In this document: positions 46,601-60,697 of the stretch, piece by piece
Numbering within the stretch: position 1 is the first letter of the stretch
Layout of the letters: every line of letters begins with the position of its first letter
Assembly: GCA_013399115.1 (NCBI GenBank)
Contig: VXAA01003991.1
Coordinates: forward strand, 628,754 to 692,753
From: Anseranas semipalmata
Lineage: Eukaryota > Chordata > Aves > Anseriformes > Anseranatidae
Reading direction: 5' to 3'
Length of the DNA stretch: 64,000 nt
Made by a program: the position numbers and the translations under genes
The notes under the pieces: model-generated
What the model was told of the DNA's origin: nothing
Databases searched by the model: none
Seen by the model: the letters and a program-made list of their open reading frames with translations, nothing else

Positions 46601-49600
46601 GTTTAAGGATAAAAGTCCTAATGTCTTGAATGTGGACCACTTGCCACGGGAGCGGTGGCCTAGACAGCGCGTGCCATTCAGGTTTGCTGAACCATCTCAG
46701 CCTGGACATGCCACCCACCTCCACACCATCTCTGAGGTTTCTCCTCTCTGGTGGCTGCAGTAGAAACCCACACCAACCTGTACCTGTGCAGGAACTGCCC
46801 GGCATTCGCTCTATTGTTTGTAAGCAACTCTGACTCAAACCTGTTGCCTTTGATATTTTGTGGATTGCCTCGCCCATCTGTGGCTTTCTATAAAAAATAA
46901 CTATTAAACTGCAACATATCATTTACCTGAGTGGGAGAAAACATTAAGGTCTTGTCCTTTTTTACCCCGACTAGAAACATTTGCCAGGGACAAATAGGTT
47001 CTTACCCAACTTCCCCAAACATAAGTTTATTCCAATAGACTCCTAAAGAAACAAAACCCCATGGTAGTGTACTCCTGCCTGTAAAAAAAACCTATTCCTG
47101 CCCCCCCCCCAAAATTGCCTAGACTAACAATGTAACCTAAAAAGTTTGAAAGGTGTCATTTCCACTACCATGGTTTTAGCGATTTTGTTGATAAATACAC
47201 ATAGATTTTACTCAATAGCTACGTCATCTGCATATTTACTGCTTTTAAGTGATCTTTTGTGTGTGTAATAGCTCAATGAATCACCTGGAATGAAAAAAAA
47301 AATTAAAACATGCTGAGAAAAATAGCTGATAGTATCACACTCGGCAGAAGTTCAGTACGTGATTCATCACAGTGGTTAGGTTGTTACACGTCATGATTCT
47401 TGACAAACTTTCTGTAAAGTCTGACTGAAATTTACCTTCCCTTTATGGAGATTTAAATGTCAAAATAGTAAAAATTCAAGCAACATAAAAATAAATAGTA
47501 AATACTCACCTACATGATACCACAGGTCAGGACTTGCTGGAATGAATGAACGGGTGAGTGGACAATATAATTAGCCTTGTCTGGAAAGGCAGGGCTCTGG
47601 CCCAGCCAATTGGGACTTGTCATTTGGTGAAAACCTTAGCATAATTATAGGGTAGTTGATTAAAGGTGTCTCCTGTCATAGCTGATTGCAGTGAGCACTA
47701 TGACAAAACATTACCTGTCAAAGATCTTACAACTAGTTTTATAGTATACCTCACAAATGCCAAACAAATGCTTTAAAAGAGATTTTTTTTTTCTAAAGTA
47801 AGAAATACTTTACATTTCAACTTAATTTTGTTTTTTGATGCACCAGTGGTTTTGACCAATGGAAGCAAAAGTTTTTTCATGGTTTCGCTATGCAGAAAAG
47901 GGGTGAGGGGAGCAAAACTGGCTTCTGTGGTGCACAAGCATTGAGTACCAACAGGAGATGCACACATGCTGTGCAGCAAATGAGGTAGCAGGGGGAAATT
48001 ATCCATCAGGGAGTGGATGCTGAGGTTGGGGATCATGGAACTGAGCACCACATTGCCATCTGATTGCTCTCACAGAGATTCAGGTAGGAGCACTGGGGCA
48101 TCCCTACTGGATGCTGATGTAGGGCAGGTTACCACCCATGTAGAGGTAATGGAACAACCTTCCACTTTCTGTCATTAAACTCCTCGCTCTGATCGTGCTC
48201 GCACAACCCTGTGGGTTGGGGGCTTCCCACAATGATGAGATGGCAGGTGGTGCCATGGGTTAGGGCCGTTTTGAGCTTGGACCTTCCCTTATGCTTGTAA
48301 TATGGCAATTTAGAAACTGATCCGTTTCTCCCTCAGCAGAAGAACAATTTTGTCTTTGGAGTTGATTTCAGTCTCAAGACTTTTGTTTCAATATTGAAAC
48401 AGTTCTGTCATTTCAAATGTCACACATAGTGTTTTCTTTGTATTTTTTGTTTTGTGTTTTTACTGTTTTCAGTACTGGATGACATATCCTTCACAAATGT
48501 GTATAATAGATCTAATGATAAATCCCAACATGACAAAATAGTCAAAATACACAGTTATTTTAGTTTTACAATCATTAAGTTCAGCTGCTATTTAGAACTA
48601 ATGTTTTACATTGATTTTAGGTAGTTATTTAGAATAATTGTTTAGAAAATATCAGTTTATAAAACCATTCTAAAATTATGAGAGAAAAAAATAAAGCAGT
48701 TTCCTGTGATGAAGGAAGAAGATAGAATTTTTCAATATTAATATATACGCTTGTCATCATTCCATAGTAACATGCTACTGTACATAAACATTTTAAAACA
48801 ATATTAATTTGTAAAAGTCTTTAAATTCTAAAATTTATTCCTGTCTGGGTTGAATTTTTTCACTTGGTATATTTGTAAAATAACATATTTTCCTTCTTCA
48901 TGTAAAGTATTGAGCCAGCTTTGTATTTGAGACAAAGAACAAAATAAGATGCACAATAATGAGACCTTTTAGGTCAAATTACTGTTGAGAGACTCATGGT
49001 AGCTGCTTTCAAAAAGCCATTGCTGTTTCACCCCAAGCTATAGGCCGCAAGGCTCTGCCTCTTCACCTGTAGCACCAGTTTTCTCTCCTGTAACATCGCG
49101 TCTTTGTGGTACAGGATCCCCTGTGCAGGAGCCTTACAGCCAGAATCCCATCCTGCAACTTTACCACCCATCTTGTGGTCTATCATCTATTACCCTAGTC
49201 AAATAAGAATTTCCTCCCAGAACAGGGCTTTTGCTGGCTGCAGTATTAAATAAATAAGTGAAATAATTCTCAAAATGGGAAGGAAACATTACTGTGCTTG
49301 GTGGAAGTGATGTTGTGGAACAGAATGAAAGCCGAGAAGCCTGAGGAGACATGGAAATGGTTCTGCAGGGGTATGAGAAACAAAAGGAAAGGAAGAGGAA
49401 CTATGACCAAGCCATTCTTCACACCTCATTAACCTCCTAGTTTGTCTCAGACATTCAGTAACATCCCCTCTGGCTTCTATCATTAAACTATTTCCTTCAA
49501 AGCAAGACTCGCTCTTGCTGATACATAAGGTTTCCATCCCCACAGCAAGCCCAACAGGGGTCAGCAAATTATTCACTCCAGTACTCTGGGGCTTCCCTGT

Positions 49601-49680
49601 GGTCGCTGCCCAGCATTAAGAACAGCCTCACTGCCTGCTAAATATGTCAGTCCCCCACTGAGACTGCCAGCAGAAGTGTT
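40690..49680. other. Gene-free stretch
   Basis: AT-rich unique sequence with a T18 run (42791-42808), a 16-bp direct repeat in tandem (42875-42906) and a C10 run (47101-47110). Moderate frames at 42.9-43.3 kb (plus) and 46.6-46.9 kb (minus) resemble no family I recognise. No gene is supported. Confidence 0.55.
42791..42808 (+). repeat. T18 homopolymer
   Basis: Uninterrupted run of 18 T. Confidence 0.9.
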
Positions 49681-49719
49681 AATTTTGTTTATGTTTTTAT
49701 GATGTGGACATCTGTCCAT

Positions 49720-49799
49720 TAGCAACTGGAGAAGAGCCACCAGTGTCACGCCCCACAGCTGCCGGCCCGTCAGCGGACACTAACAATTTCCAGTTGCTA
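49720..49799. other. Nested inverted repeat (hairpin-forming)
   Basis: The outer arms TAGCAACTGGA (49720-49730) and TCCAGTTGCTA (49789-49799) are perfect complements of 11 bp. Inside them, AGTGTC-A-CGC (49742-49751) pairs with GCGGACACT (49773-49781), giving 9 more pairs with a single bulged A. Loop of 21 nt, GC-rich. It is of a size compatible with a small-RNA precursor, but the asymmetric internal loop (11 and 7 nt) is large for a microRNA. Confidence 0.45.
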
Positions 49800-49954
49800 C
49801 TGAATGAGCTGGATTCAACCCAATAACCTGGTGCTAAATGTCTCTGTGCTCCTCCAAATCATAAGAGTGTGGCTGTTAGGTGGCTCTTGATTTCACTTTG
49901 ATATGACACAAACTGGAAGGTGTTCCTGCTGGTTGTGGGGCATCAGGAGAAGAT

Positions 49955-49999
49955 GAAAAAAAAAATAAAAATAACGATAATAATAAAAAAAAATAAAAA
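49955..49999 (+). repeat. A-rich low-complexity tract
   Basis: A runs interrupted by T and ATAAT units. Confidence 0.85.
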
Positions 50000-50436
50000 C
50001 AGAAAAGCCACAGCTGGCAGCTAATAAAAGAGATGTCTGAAGCCAGATGGGAAGAGAAGCTGGTAAAGATATGCAAATACTGCACAGTTTATATCATTGA
50101 ATGCTACAAATAAAAAAAAAAAAATAGGGTATGTAATGAGCAAAGGCAGAGGTGGCCCAAAGCTTTTCAGCAATGTAGACAAAACTGAACTCTGCTGCCT
50201 CAAGAACACAGAACAGAGGAATTGACTTTTCTCCCAGTATTAATCAGTGGCAAAACTCCACATTGTGACTTTGATAGAATGGTTTGCAAGGCTAATGGCA
50301 CCTGGGGTACTGAAGGGAGGCAGCGGGCCGAGCTGAGGATGTGGTGTCTCCCTTCCCTTCTCTCTTCTCTCCACACATCCCCTGCTCTCCAGCCAGTCTG
50401 ATCTCACTTAGGTGAATCCTGCCTCAATGGTACTTC

Positions 50437-51150
50437 ATCTCTGTGGTGGTTTTACCCTGCCGGGCAGCTAAACTCCACCACAGCCACTCTCTCACTCAAC
50501 TTCCTCAAAGAAAAAGGGGGAGAAAATACGATAGAAAGGGCTCAAGTGTTGACATAAGGACAGGGAGATCACTCACGAATTACTGTCATGGGCAAAACAG
50601 ATTCAGCATAGGGAGATTAATATAATTTATTGCCTATCACTAACAGACTAGAACAGCAAGAAACTACAAGCAAACTGAAAACACCTTCCCCAATCCACCC
50701 CCTTCTACCTTCTCCCCCCAAGCAGCGCAGGGGAACAGGGAATGGGGGCTGNNNNNNNNNNNNNNNNNNNNNNNNNNNNNNNNNNNNNNNNNNNNNNNNN
50801 NNNNNNNNNNNNNNNNNNNNNNNNNNNNNNNNNNNNNNNNNNNNNNNNNNNNNNNNNNNNNNNNNNNNNNNNNNNNNNNNNNNNNNNNCCTGGGTGCCTG
50901 CAGGGCTGTTCCTCACTCCTCTCTCCCAGCTGCTGTTGCACAGCAGTTTTTCCCCTTTCTTAAATCTGCTCTCACAGAGGCACAACCAGCGTTGCTCCCT
51001 GGCTCATCTCTGGCCACCAGCGGGTCCATTTTGGAGCCGGCTGTAACTGGCTCTGATCTGACATGGGGCAGCTTCTGGGCTCTGCTCACAGAGGCCATCC
51101 CTGCAGGCCCCTGCTACCAAACCCATGCCACGTAAACCCAATACAATCTC
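50437..51150 (-). mobile_element. Solo LTR of an avian ERVL-type endogenous retrovirus
   Basis: On the minus strand the element starts TGTATTGGGTTTACGTGGCA (from 51145) and ends ...GCAGGGTAAAACCACCACA (to 50442), so it has TG..CA termini. The 5-bp sequence ATCTC flanks it on both sides (50437-50441 and 51146-51150), a perfect target duplication of the length typical for ERVL. An AATAAA in the minus strand at 50626-50631 fits its poly(A) signal. No internal gag/pol sequence adjoins, so it is a solo LTR. A gap of 137 N (50752-50888) lies within it. Length is about 704 bp including N. Confidence 0.85.
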
Positions 51151-51333
51151 TCAGCAAAGCAAGGCATGAAGGCATGTGTAACCCATTTCTCAGCAGCTAT
51201 CCCCTGACCCTCAATCACGGGTCAGATCCTACCCTTCTACAATCTCTCAGCAAAGCAAGGCATGAAGGCATGTGTAACCCATTTCTCAGCAGCTATCCCC
51301 TGACCCTCAATCACGGGTCAGATCCTACCCTTC
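51142..51333 (+). repeat. 96-bp tandem duplication next to the LTR
   Basis: Two adjacent copies (51142-51237 and 51238-51333), apparently identical, with a period of 96 bp. The first copy begins with the last four bases of the LTR (TACA), and the second copy carries the same TACA. Confidence 0.92.
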
Positions 51334-54300
51334 ACACACCATGTCCCCTTTTCCTAAGCTCACCCTTCACTGAGGTCCCCTTCTCTTTCTGTTTCAGCAC
51401 AGTTCTAGAACCCCACCTCCAATCTTCATTTCTCCAAAGTGCCCATCATAACCTTCACCTCCTCTAGGCAGAAGGACCAGCTCTGTAATACCGTCACCCA
51501 CCACCCGTGCTCCAATTTACATCCTTCAGGATGCTCTTTTCCATCGCACTTCACAATATGGGGCTCGTTCCCATAACTCACTCCCTTTGCGGAGGCCACA
51601 GTGTCTGAATTGAAACATTCTGGAGCCTGTTTCTGCAACCCAGAAGTGGAGCAGAAGAAATGCTTCAAACAGACCAAGGTCTCCTTTCCCTCTTGTCTCT
51701 AATGGGTTGCCCATGATCTCAGCACTGGCAGGATCTGCAGTGGACACATGCAAGCAGGGCACACCTACCTGCAGCAACGTGGCACTGCCACAGTACTCTT
51801 AATGCTCCTGTGCACTACCCTCACCTAAAACCAGATCTGGGCAGTGTTGTAGCCCTTGCAGGTAAGCTATGGGAGCTCTGGTCACTCTGGCAGTTTTGCT
51901 TAGCAGCACGTACGTTTGGCTTGTCCTGGATTTTGCTTACCCAGTTTATTGTAGATAGAACTTTGTCGCATGCATTTGTCACGATTTACCATTCCTTTCC
52001 TTTTAGTCAAGGTTTTCTAAGTATTTTCTGCAGTACTTTTAGTTCCAGCCTAAAGAATTCAGACTGCTGTTTGGAGAACTGTGCCTAAACTCCACCCAGG
52101 TCCCCCCCAGGGTTCAGCTACTCACAGAGGTGGGCCATCATAGCAACTATCACCTGTGTTCTCTTCTGCTTGATGGAGCCACTTTAGGTGCTAGTGAAGC
52201 TGTAGGTCTTACATTTTCTAGGACCTAGTGGTCTGAGGCTGCAGGAGAAACGAGGGCACTGGGGAAGAGCCATGGAAAGCAGTGCACTTCCATATCTTGC
52301 ACCAAGATTGGAGGTGACACAGATGACAAAATCAGGGAGCTTGGGAGCATATTGTGATTTAAGCTGAGACAATATTTTCCCTCCTACATGTTCATAAACT
52401 TTCCAGGTGGAAGTATCTCCTGAGTGCTGGCAAGTCAGGTTGTCTAAACACCAGAGCCCTCTATTGTATTACAGCAGTTAAAGTCATTTTGAAACCCCCC
52501 ACTGTGCAGTGCAGCATTTGAATAAGTGCACATAATGTAATGGAGCCCAAAGATTTTTCTCCGTTATTTCCAAACAAGCCAGTTTACCTACGCGGCACAA
52601 TGCAGTGGAGAGACACCACCCTGGGTCCTGAAAGCAGTAGAGCACACTAATATATCTCACCTTTTCATGTGTAGCATTGTTCTAATCCAGCACAGCTCAT
52701 TTTTGATTTGTGTGGGCTACTCTTAGGACCTGAGCTGGTCTCTTTGTGGGACAGTTCAGCACTGCACCTTCTGAGCCTAAAAGCCGCCATGGATCAAACA
52801 GGCAGGGTTCTGTCCCACACACAGTTCTGCTAAGTTGCTGTGCTGTCCCTGTCTCTATAGAGCTTTTATTTTGGGCACAGCACCACACTTCTGCAGTTAC
52901 CAGTTTTCCTGTTCTGGGGCTGACACGTCTGCATATGCAAGGCTACTTCTGACTCGTGCTCCTCTGCGCAGGCTGAAGAAGTCCTTTGATGGGCAGCACA
53001 GCTCTCCCATGGGAGTCCTCCTGCAATGTGGTTTGCACTCAGTGCCTTCCAGGACTCAGATCTAAGCTTTTAAAGGCATTAGAGAAGGCTCTTTTGCTTC
53101 TTTTTTTTCAATTTTGCATAACTAACTAATTATAGTTATGAGAATGACATATCTAATTTACATTTGAATCTCTCTAAGCCATTGCCAAGCTGCCATGACA
53201 ATAGGCACAATATAAATTTGTAAATAAGAATTTTCTTATTTACCTGATTGCTTTTCATGTCTCATTGTCTTTCATGTCAATCTATGCCAAGGCACTTTCA
53301 AGTTATATCTTCAGATGTGGAAGCTAAAAGCAATCTGAGTGAAATGGTTTTATGTCAAGAAAGATATATTCCTGTGTATCCCGTGCACATATTGAAAGCA
53401 GCAGCTTTAATAAAGAATAGTAGACAAAGAGACACCCTTCCCTCACCCAGCCCAACTGCAAAAAGGTTTGGGAAACTGAACTCCAGCTTAAACCAATGGC
53501 AATAGCACAAGATGCTTCTGAAGCTTACCCAGTCCCACATTCTCACTGCTGAGAGTCACTGTAGTGCACGTAGCTCTGGTGCATCTATGTGAACTTACAC
53601 CAGTGACCCCACATTCGTTAATACAATGGATGTTTGGGATTGTGTCTTTAGCAAGAATAAGCTCACTGGCCTATGCATGCTCACTGACATGAATATCTAG
53701 AAAGCGATCCTTTCCACAGGGACTGGCTCAAAGCATTTATGGAAAGAGAGAGAAGCAGACGTCCCCACCACCCTGGCACAGAAAAGGAGATACACCACGA
53801 TGGATCCTTTCCATTGTAAAGACTGGAGAGTTCAAAGAGCACTTCATAGTCTTCCCTATACTCCTAAATCCTTGCCATTTAGGATGCTGGACCACTGGAT
53901 CCCAGTAAATCCTTCTTGTCACTCTCACTTGCCAGACTTTACTTTTTGGTGCCAACGTGCATCTTGCAGGCCACAACTTTTCTCCGATTATGGAAATATA
54001 ATCTACCTGGAAATTATTTGTGTGAAAGACATGCAAAATCCAAGTTAATATTCTCCATCCTCATTTTTCTAAAATACTAATGTTTTTATTAACCATGCCA
54101 TAGTCACTGAGAATAACATGGGATAGAACACATCACTTACGATACTAATCAGTAATAAACTGTCATTATTGAATAAAACTGACCTCCACCCCAAACACAG
54201 AGACGTATCACTGCCCCAAGCAAAGATATATGCAAGGCTTGTGAGAGGAGAGACCTTGTTTCCTGGCTGTTGTTTTGCGACAGGTTGCGTCTGTGTGCAA

Positions 54301-57300
54301 AACCAGGCAGAACGACCGCAGAAGAGGAATGAGAATACCTGGAAAAATGCCCTCACAGCTCTGGCTGGGTTGACCTCAACTGTTACACTTGCCCACTGCC
54401 CTCCCATATCTCGGCTCTCTACATGTGCAGCAGAGGTGGGCAATACAGATGTGGGCAGTGCTGCTTAGCCAAAATCATCTTCAGCTCTGCCTCACCTTAA
54501 CACAGCAGGCCTGGGACTGCAGTAGCCAGAAGCAGGCACACCAGTGCTGCCACTACACATTTCAAACTGTGGGAAGCAGTATTTGACTAGTCAATGTGTA
54601 CATGCATAAATTTCATTGAGAAGCCCACAGCTGCAGTTTGGTCTTCTGCTTTATTTATTTATTTTTTTTAAGTGTTTCACCAAACAATTCCCATCCAGCA
54701 GTACCATACAGTGTGTTTGATTGATAGGTTTTTGTTCTCTTCACGTTTGCATGTATTGAACTTGATTTGGAGTTTGATCTCAAGGATTTTCTTCTGAGAC
54801 CTTCCTGCAGTTAAATGAGCTCTTTTTCCTGAGCATTCAAAACTTCCCTGCTGAGTCTGCTTTTTTTTCACCCTGTCTGTGAAGTCAAGGAGAGTAAAAA
54901 CTCATTAAAGCTTTGCCATAACTATTCATGCACTGGAATGGCGTTTTGAGATGTAGGTACTAGGAGGTCCTAATTAATCTTTGCCCTGTTTTAAAAGAAG
55001 TTCAGGGGCTCCAGAGGCTTCTCTCTCTTTCCCTTAACTTTTTGGTTTTATTTCCCTGTTGCTGTCTTGCACATCACTTCTGCAGAAGTCAGAAATAGAT
55101 TAGGAACCATTTCTAACTAGATCTATACAGAAGAGCTCTATCTGGCATAGACTTCACCAGAGGATATTCCCAATTTGCTTCTGCCAGAAGGAGCGATGAA
55201 TCAGACCCTGGGATTTTTCCTTGTAATTTCTATATCAAGAACAACAACACAAGCAATTATAAACCTAGTCTGACAAGGTCTTTATGCACTTGTAAAATAA
55301 CTTTGAAAAAAAAAAAAAAGCATTATTTAAATTAATAGGAATCTCAGTTTACTAGAAGTCTTGATGAAACAGATCCAGCTGTCTGTTACCTTCAAAAAAA
55401 AAAAAAAAGTCCAATTTACTAAGCCTGCTGAGAAAAGTGCTAATTAAAGTTGGTCATAAATGTTCTGTGTCAGGATGACTACCTAAATTTGAATTAAAAA
55501 TAAATGAATGAATAAAACCAACACAAGGCTTTTCACGGAGGCTGGGACAGGAGGTTGCTTGCCAGCCAGCTCCAACACCAGTGAGTTTCGACACCTTCTA
55601 ACACAGCTGGAATGTGGCCTTAAAGAAAATTTGCATTATAAACTGCCTCTGAAGTGTTTCACCTGCTTGTGAAATGAATTTAAATGACTTCTGAAAGCTG
55701 CAGAGGTAGCAGTTCATTTGGATTGCAAAGCAGTAGAGAAATGGTAAGTGTCTTCCCAGGCTAGCCATCTACATATTAAAGACATAAAAAGAACTACTTG
55801 GAGTCATAAAGACCAGTGCCAAAACAAATTCAGGAAGACCCACGGCAAGTGAAATGGTGGTTCTGGGCAGCAGTGTCAGCGTTCAGGGGTTATTTATCAT
55901 ACGTAGTCCTAAAACATTGTTGTACATTATAAAAATTGCTCTACACTTCAACATGGCATTGCCCAATATTTTTAGGCCCTGAAGGAATAGCTTTAGGAAA
56001 TAGCCATTTCTGTGAGAATTTCATATCTAGACTGCATTTGATTTCCGATACCTTAATTCTTTGCAATATAAAATAGAATTTCTGGAGGGTATTTTTGATA
56101 CTCTTCAACTAGTCTTTTGAGAACCATTACAGTTTCTTCTATGCTTGACTCTGCTGTGCAATTGTCTACGTAAAGATGATATATGAACTTCTGGAACACT
56201 TATATAAAACAGAGTGAATCATTTATTTCCAGTTCCATCTTTCAGACCCCCACTATGGGGATTTGAACTTGCTAACAAAACCATCTGTAATTCGATCATT
56301 ATGAAACAGAACATGAGAGCAAGACAGAGATTAAAAAGTACAAAAGCTTTAGGTAGGGTTGTTGTAGATTGTGTTTGTCAACACAGAAAGAAGAAAACAG
56401 CAAAAAATCGACCAAGTAAATCATCTATGACAGGTGTTTCTCTGAACATAAAGGAAATGATCAGTTTACCAAAAAAGGGGGAAGATTTTGCAAGCTGGGG
56501 AAATCCTGCAGGAATTTCACCACGAGTGTTATATCAGCATTGCATACATGTTAAGGTAGCATCTGTTTCTCTCCTGTCACATTACTTTTGAATTCACACA
56601 CTGCCAGATAAAAGAGGAACTTGATAATGGATTAGAAGATCATTAGAAGCTCCTGTTTCTTAAACCTCTACTGCAGGACTTTATTGTAGTAGATTCTCAA
56701 GGAAAGATTAGGGAAACAATCGTTCATTTTCAAGATATTTCACAAATACATCTGAGCCCAATACAATGAAGACCGCTATAGTGTGCATTTTGTGTAAGTG
56801 GAATACCTGCCTCCCTGATCTGTGTTGTCCCACTGGACCCTCCACCAGAAGCACCACAAAGTCAATCACTTCCTATTCCGCAGAATACACAACCATTTCA
56901 CTACAGTATTTACTAGGCAACCTTATATTCATTAGTTCAAACAGTTTTATAACTCATAATTATCTATAACCCAATGCTGGATATCTCAGGAATAGATTTA
57001 TAGTCAACTAATTCACATCTTGCTCTGGTCCTCCTTCACCACTTTAAATACCTCCTGCAGCTTCACACAGGTGGAAGTGTTTACATGATGAATGCTAAAG
57101 TATGCAGCACCTTATCCACAGTAGCAGGTGGGAAAAGAAGGTGAGTTTTGTCTCATGGTCACTTTGTGAGAACTTGTCCAGAGCTACTCATCCACTTTCT
57201 GTAGGCTGAGTTTGTGTCAGCTTCTTTGGGTCAGAGTAACTGTTGTGAAACCAAAATGTGCCATTCATTTGGAGTATGAGATTATTAGCTTACAGCTTTC

Positions 57301-57388
57301 TTTTGGCCTAAACCAGCTTCTGTTTGCTTGAAAATATTTCCACACTGGTTAGATAATAGCAGAAAGATTGTGCTGAAGTAATTTGTTC

Positions 57389-57422
57389 ACACATGCACAC
57401 ACACGCACAAAAAAAAAAAAAA
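57389..57422 (+). repeat. (CA)n followed by A-run
   Basis: Imperfect CA repeat followed by about 15 A. Confidence 0.85.
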
Positions 57423-60400
57423 TCAGGAAAACAGACTGGTACCAGAAAGACGTAAAAAAGCCCCCAAACTGAGGGAATGAAGGACATTTATTTAGTCTTT
57501 AGATGAGAATATTAGGAAAATGTGGCAGTTTTAGCAGGTATGAAAGGAGGGAAGGACTAAAAAGAAATAAAGGAATGCTCGTGTTCTCCATGTGCACTAG
57601 GGATTAGACAAGGACTAATGAATCTCAATCACATTAACAAAGAAATTAAATATTAGAAATCTTTGTAACAGTAAGGGTAGATAAATTGTAGAATACTTTG
57701 CCTTGGAGAGTTGGAAAATCTTTCAAGGTACTTATAGTTATAATTAATCCTAACTTTGGAAAGCAGGGAATAATCAGATGATCTCCAGAGAAACTTTTCA
57801 GGAATCTATTCTTTGAATTCTGCAGTATTTAAGCATCTCTGACTTAACATTCTTTTCTTTAGATTCACTGATACCTGTAGCCAAAAGGCATTATCTATGT
57901 CAGGCAACATAATAATTCAAGAGGTGACACACACCACAGGATTGTCTGCTAGATAAAGCCTTTAAAGGCTGTGCACTTTTTCATTGAAAGTCAGTGTAGA
58001 GATATGGGGACCAAAGTCCCCATTTCCAAAGCTGCCTACCAGTTTCTGGTGCCACATATTTTTTCCAGAAGCATTAAAAGCTCTTTACGTTGCCTTAGCC
58101 ATTCAGAAATTTTAAACAGTAGTCTCAAGATAGGTACTTAGACACTGCACCAGCTAGAATTAATAAGTATATCTAAAAATACAGGCCCATGATTTTTTTT
58201 CCAAGGGCCCAGATGAAAACATCAGCTTTAAGGTCATTTATTTCCTCTTTGAGCAAAACCAAACTTTGAATTTCTCCACGCTGCAGCCAGTAACACTAGA
58301 ATAAGCTGAACTTCAAGCTCATACTTGATTTTCATTCTGTCGCATCTCAGACTCCACAAGCCAATACTAAGCCGCTTCTCCAAGGCTGATGTGTGTAGCC
58401 TTGTGAGGAATTTCTCAGTGTAGCTGCCAGTTGTTCACACTTGCATGCAATATGGTTACAGATTACTAGGACTTTTAAAAGACTGTAAATGCTATAAACA
58501 TGACACAGAACGTGCTAAAAATCCATTGCAAGCATTGTTACCAAAAATGGATGATCAAGGCTGAAGAAATTTAAAATCTTTCTGAAACCTGTAATCTTTT
58601 TCCCATATTTAAACAATACTTGTCCTTTCTCCATTCCTTCTCTTTAAGGATTCAAAATATCTATAGTGAAATCTATTTTTTTTTCCCTCTGTCACAGCAT
58701 CACAATTAAGTTGAAAGCTCAGTTCCACTCTGTCCTGTTAATATCTTAGCTATCTACTGCATTACATAAAATTAGTATAGTGACTGTTCAGCTCTCTGAC
58801 ATAAAATTTACAGTACAGTTGAAAGTAATTGAGTTAATGGCAATGAAGACTGAGCTACTTTCCCACTGTTCTGGCAAGTCAGAGCCTAGTAACTTTGAGC
58901 AATGCTCGCAGAACATTACAGGGAGGTTTGCATCCTGCTGCCTTTTATCCTACTGGATAAGCTAAAAGATTACTCTAGTCTATTGAGCTGCCAAATTGAT
59001 ACTTTCCTTTATCACTTAGGAGGGGATTTCTCTCAGCCATCTTAAAGTTAGGTGCCTACTCCAAGATAGTCACTCCAAACACTCTTTGTCATTAACGAAA
59101 AAAGACAGAAACCACTAGAGCATGATTCATCCCATCTATGTATGATACCATCGAGTAGATTTATCTTTGCCAGGAGATCCCTTCTCCCTCTGATGACTGG
59201 GTAAATCATGGATGCATATCTGGGTCCACAGACCCAACACAGAAAAGGTTAAAGTTGTAAGAATTAAATGCTACAATGCAGTTTATCCAAGTAACTTCAG
59301 GCATTTAGCTGAGGTGCCTACTTGAGGAATGCAGTCATCCCAGACTCGCTCTGCGGGAACCTCTCAGGCTCATCTCCAATCCTGAACGCGGGTGAGGGGG
59401 GAGGAATCACCCTGCAGAAGTGTCTGTCTCTCTCCATTGGCTGCAGATGGTACCTAATGAGAGCAGACCTCTAATTAGTGCAGGAGAGATAAGGTATGTA
59501 GATGAATTCAGACCTAAATAGTCATTTATTCACACAGAAAATGAAAAGTAATTTCTCTCCCTTGGAGATGGAAGCACTTTCCGCACTATATTGCACTACA
59601 CAGGATGTGATAAAGGACAATGTGAATATCATCATAAAAAAAAATTACTTGATTTGAGAATTGGTGCCTGGTCTGAAGGTGTGCTAGGGACCCACTGTGG
59701 CAGAACTGTATATTTTAGAGGCTCACCGACATTTTCTCCAAGATACTACGTGACTGAATACTTGATGTGTAGCCTAAATTTCAATAAACTTGTATAAAGC
59801 TAAATTCTAATAATTACCCACTTAGAAGGGGAAAAACTATAAAAAGTAAAATGATAACATGGATATTAATGACTTTTCCAAAAAACATACAGCATTAGAC
59901 AGTTTAATCAAAGTACAGCCTGTACCAAGTTAGCTGTAAAGATGCCCACTATATAAATGATTATTATCAACTTGCTGCAATAATACACTGCACAAGTCAT
60001 TTTTATAAAGAACACATATAGGACACAGGCATGGACATCAATAGGGTGTGAGCAGCAACCAGAGCAGATTCAGTACTGAGTGACCCAGAGAGAATAAAGG
60101 CAGACCCCACTAGCTTCAGGAGTTCATGCATGCAAACAGACACACATACAAACCCCTCAGTTTTATTAGTCACAGCTGCGGGGCTAGAAATGTAGTTTCA
60201 GAAAATCAGGAATGCTAACAGATCCGAGTGCTCACAAGCGCCATCCCTAGGCATTTGTTCATCTCCCAATACCATAGATTAATGGAACAGCTCAAAACTA
60301 GTTTACATTAGAGATTGATTACCCAAGGACAGAACTAAAATACTTTGCGAGCAAAGGAACCACCCTCTTAAATTAATTTACTTTCAAAAACAAATGCTAA

Positions 60401-60674
60401 AGCAAACCAAAGTAAAGGAACTTCCTGGTAGAAACCCAGCAGCAGACATTGTCCTCATCTATACGGGTGGCTGCCCTTCCACATGACTGGCTGTGACATG
60501 TGAATGAATGCACATTATGTCAGCCACTCATAACGCAGGAAGAAGAAGAAAGGAGCCAGCAATTCTTCATCCCCTTCTCTGCACCACTGCAGGTGAAAGC
60601 GTGCCTGGGAAAAATCACCCTAGTCTACTGCCTGTGCCTTTTCAGCAGCATTTGAAAACATGATGTACATTTGC

Positions 60675-60697
60675 TGTGATATACGTTGTATATCACA
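60675..60697. repeat. Perfect 10-bp palindrome with 3-nt loop
   Basis: TGTGATATAC, GTT, GTATATCACA. The arms are exactly complementary. Confidence 0.85.

Noticed and set aside
46575..46922. 115-codon minus-strand frame in a slightly GC-richer patch
   Set aside because: No recognised protein. It might be an old repeat, but no ends or family could be named.
51010..51030. CTCF-like sequence inside the solo LTR (TGGCCACCAGCGGG)
   Set aside because: One mismatch at a critical core position; too weak to list as a site.
56214..56591. 125-codon plus-strand frame with a basic stretch
   Set aside because: No homology recognised and no exon signals.
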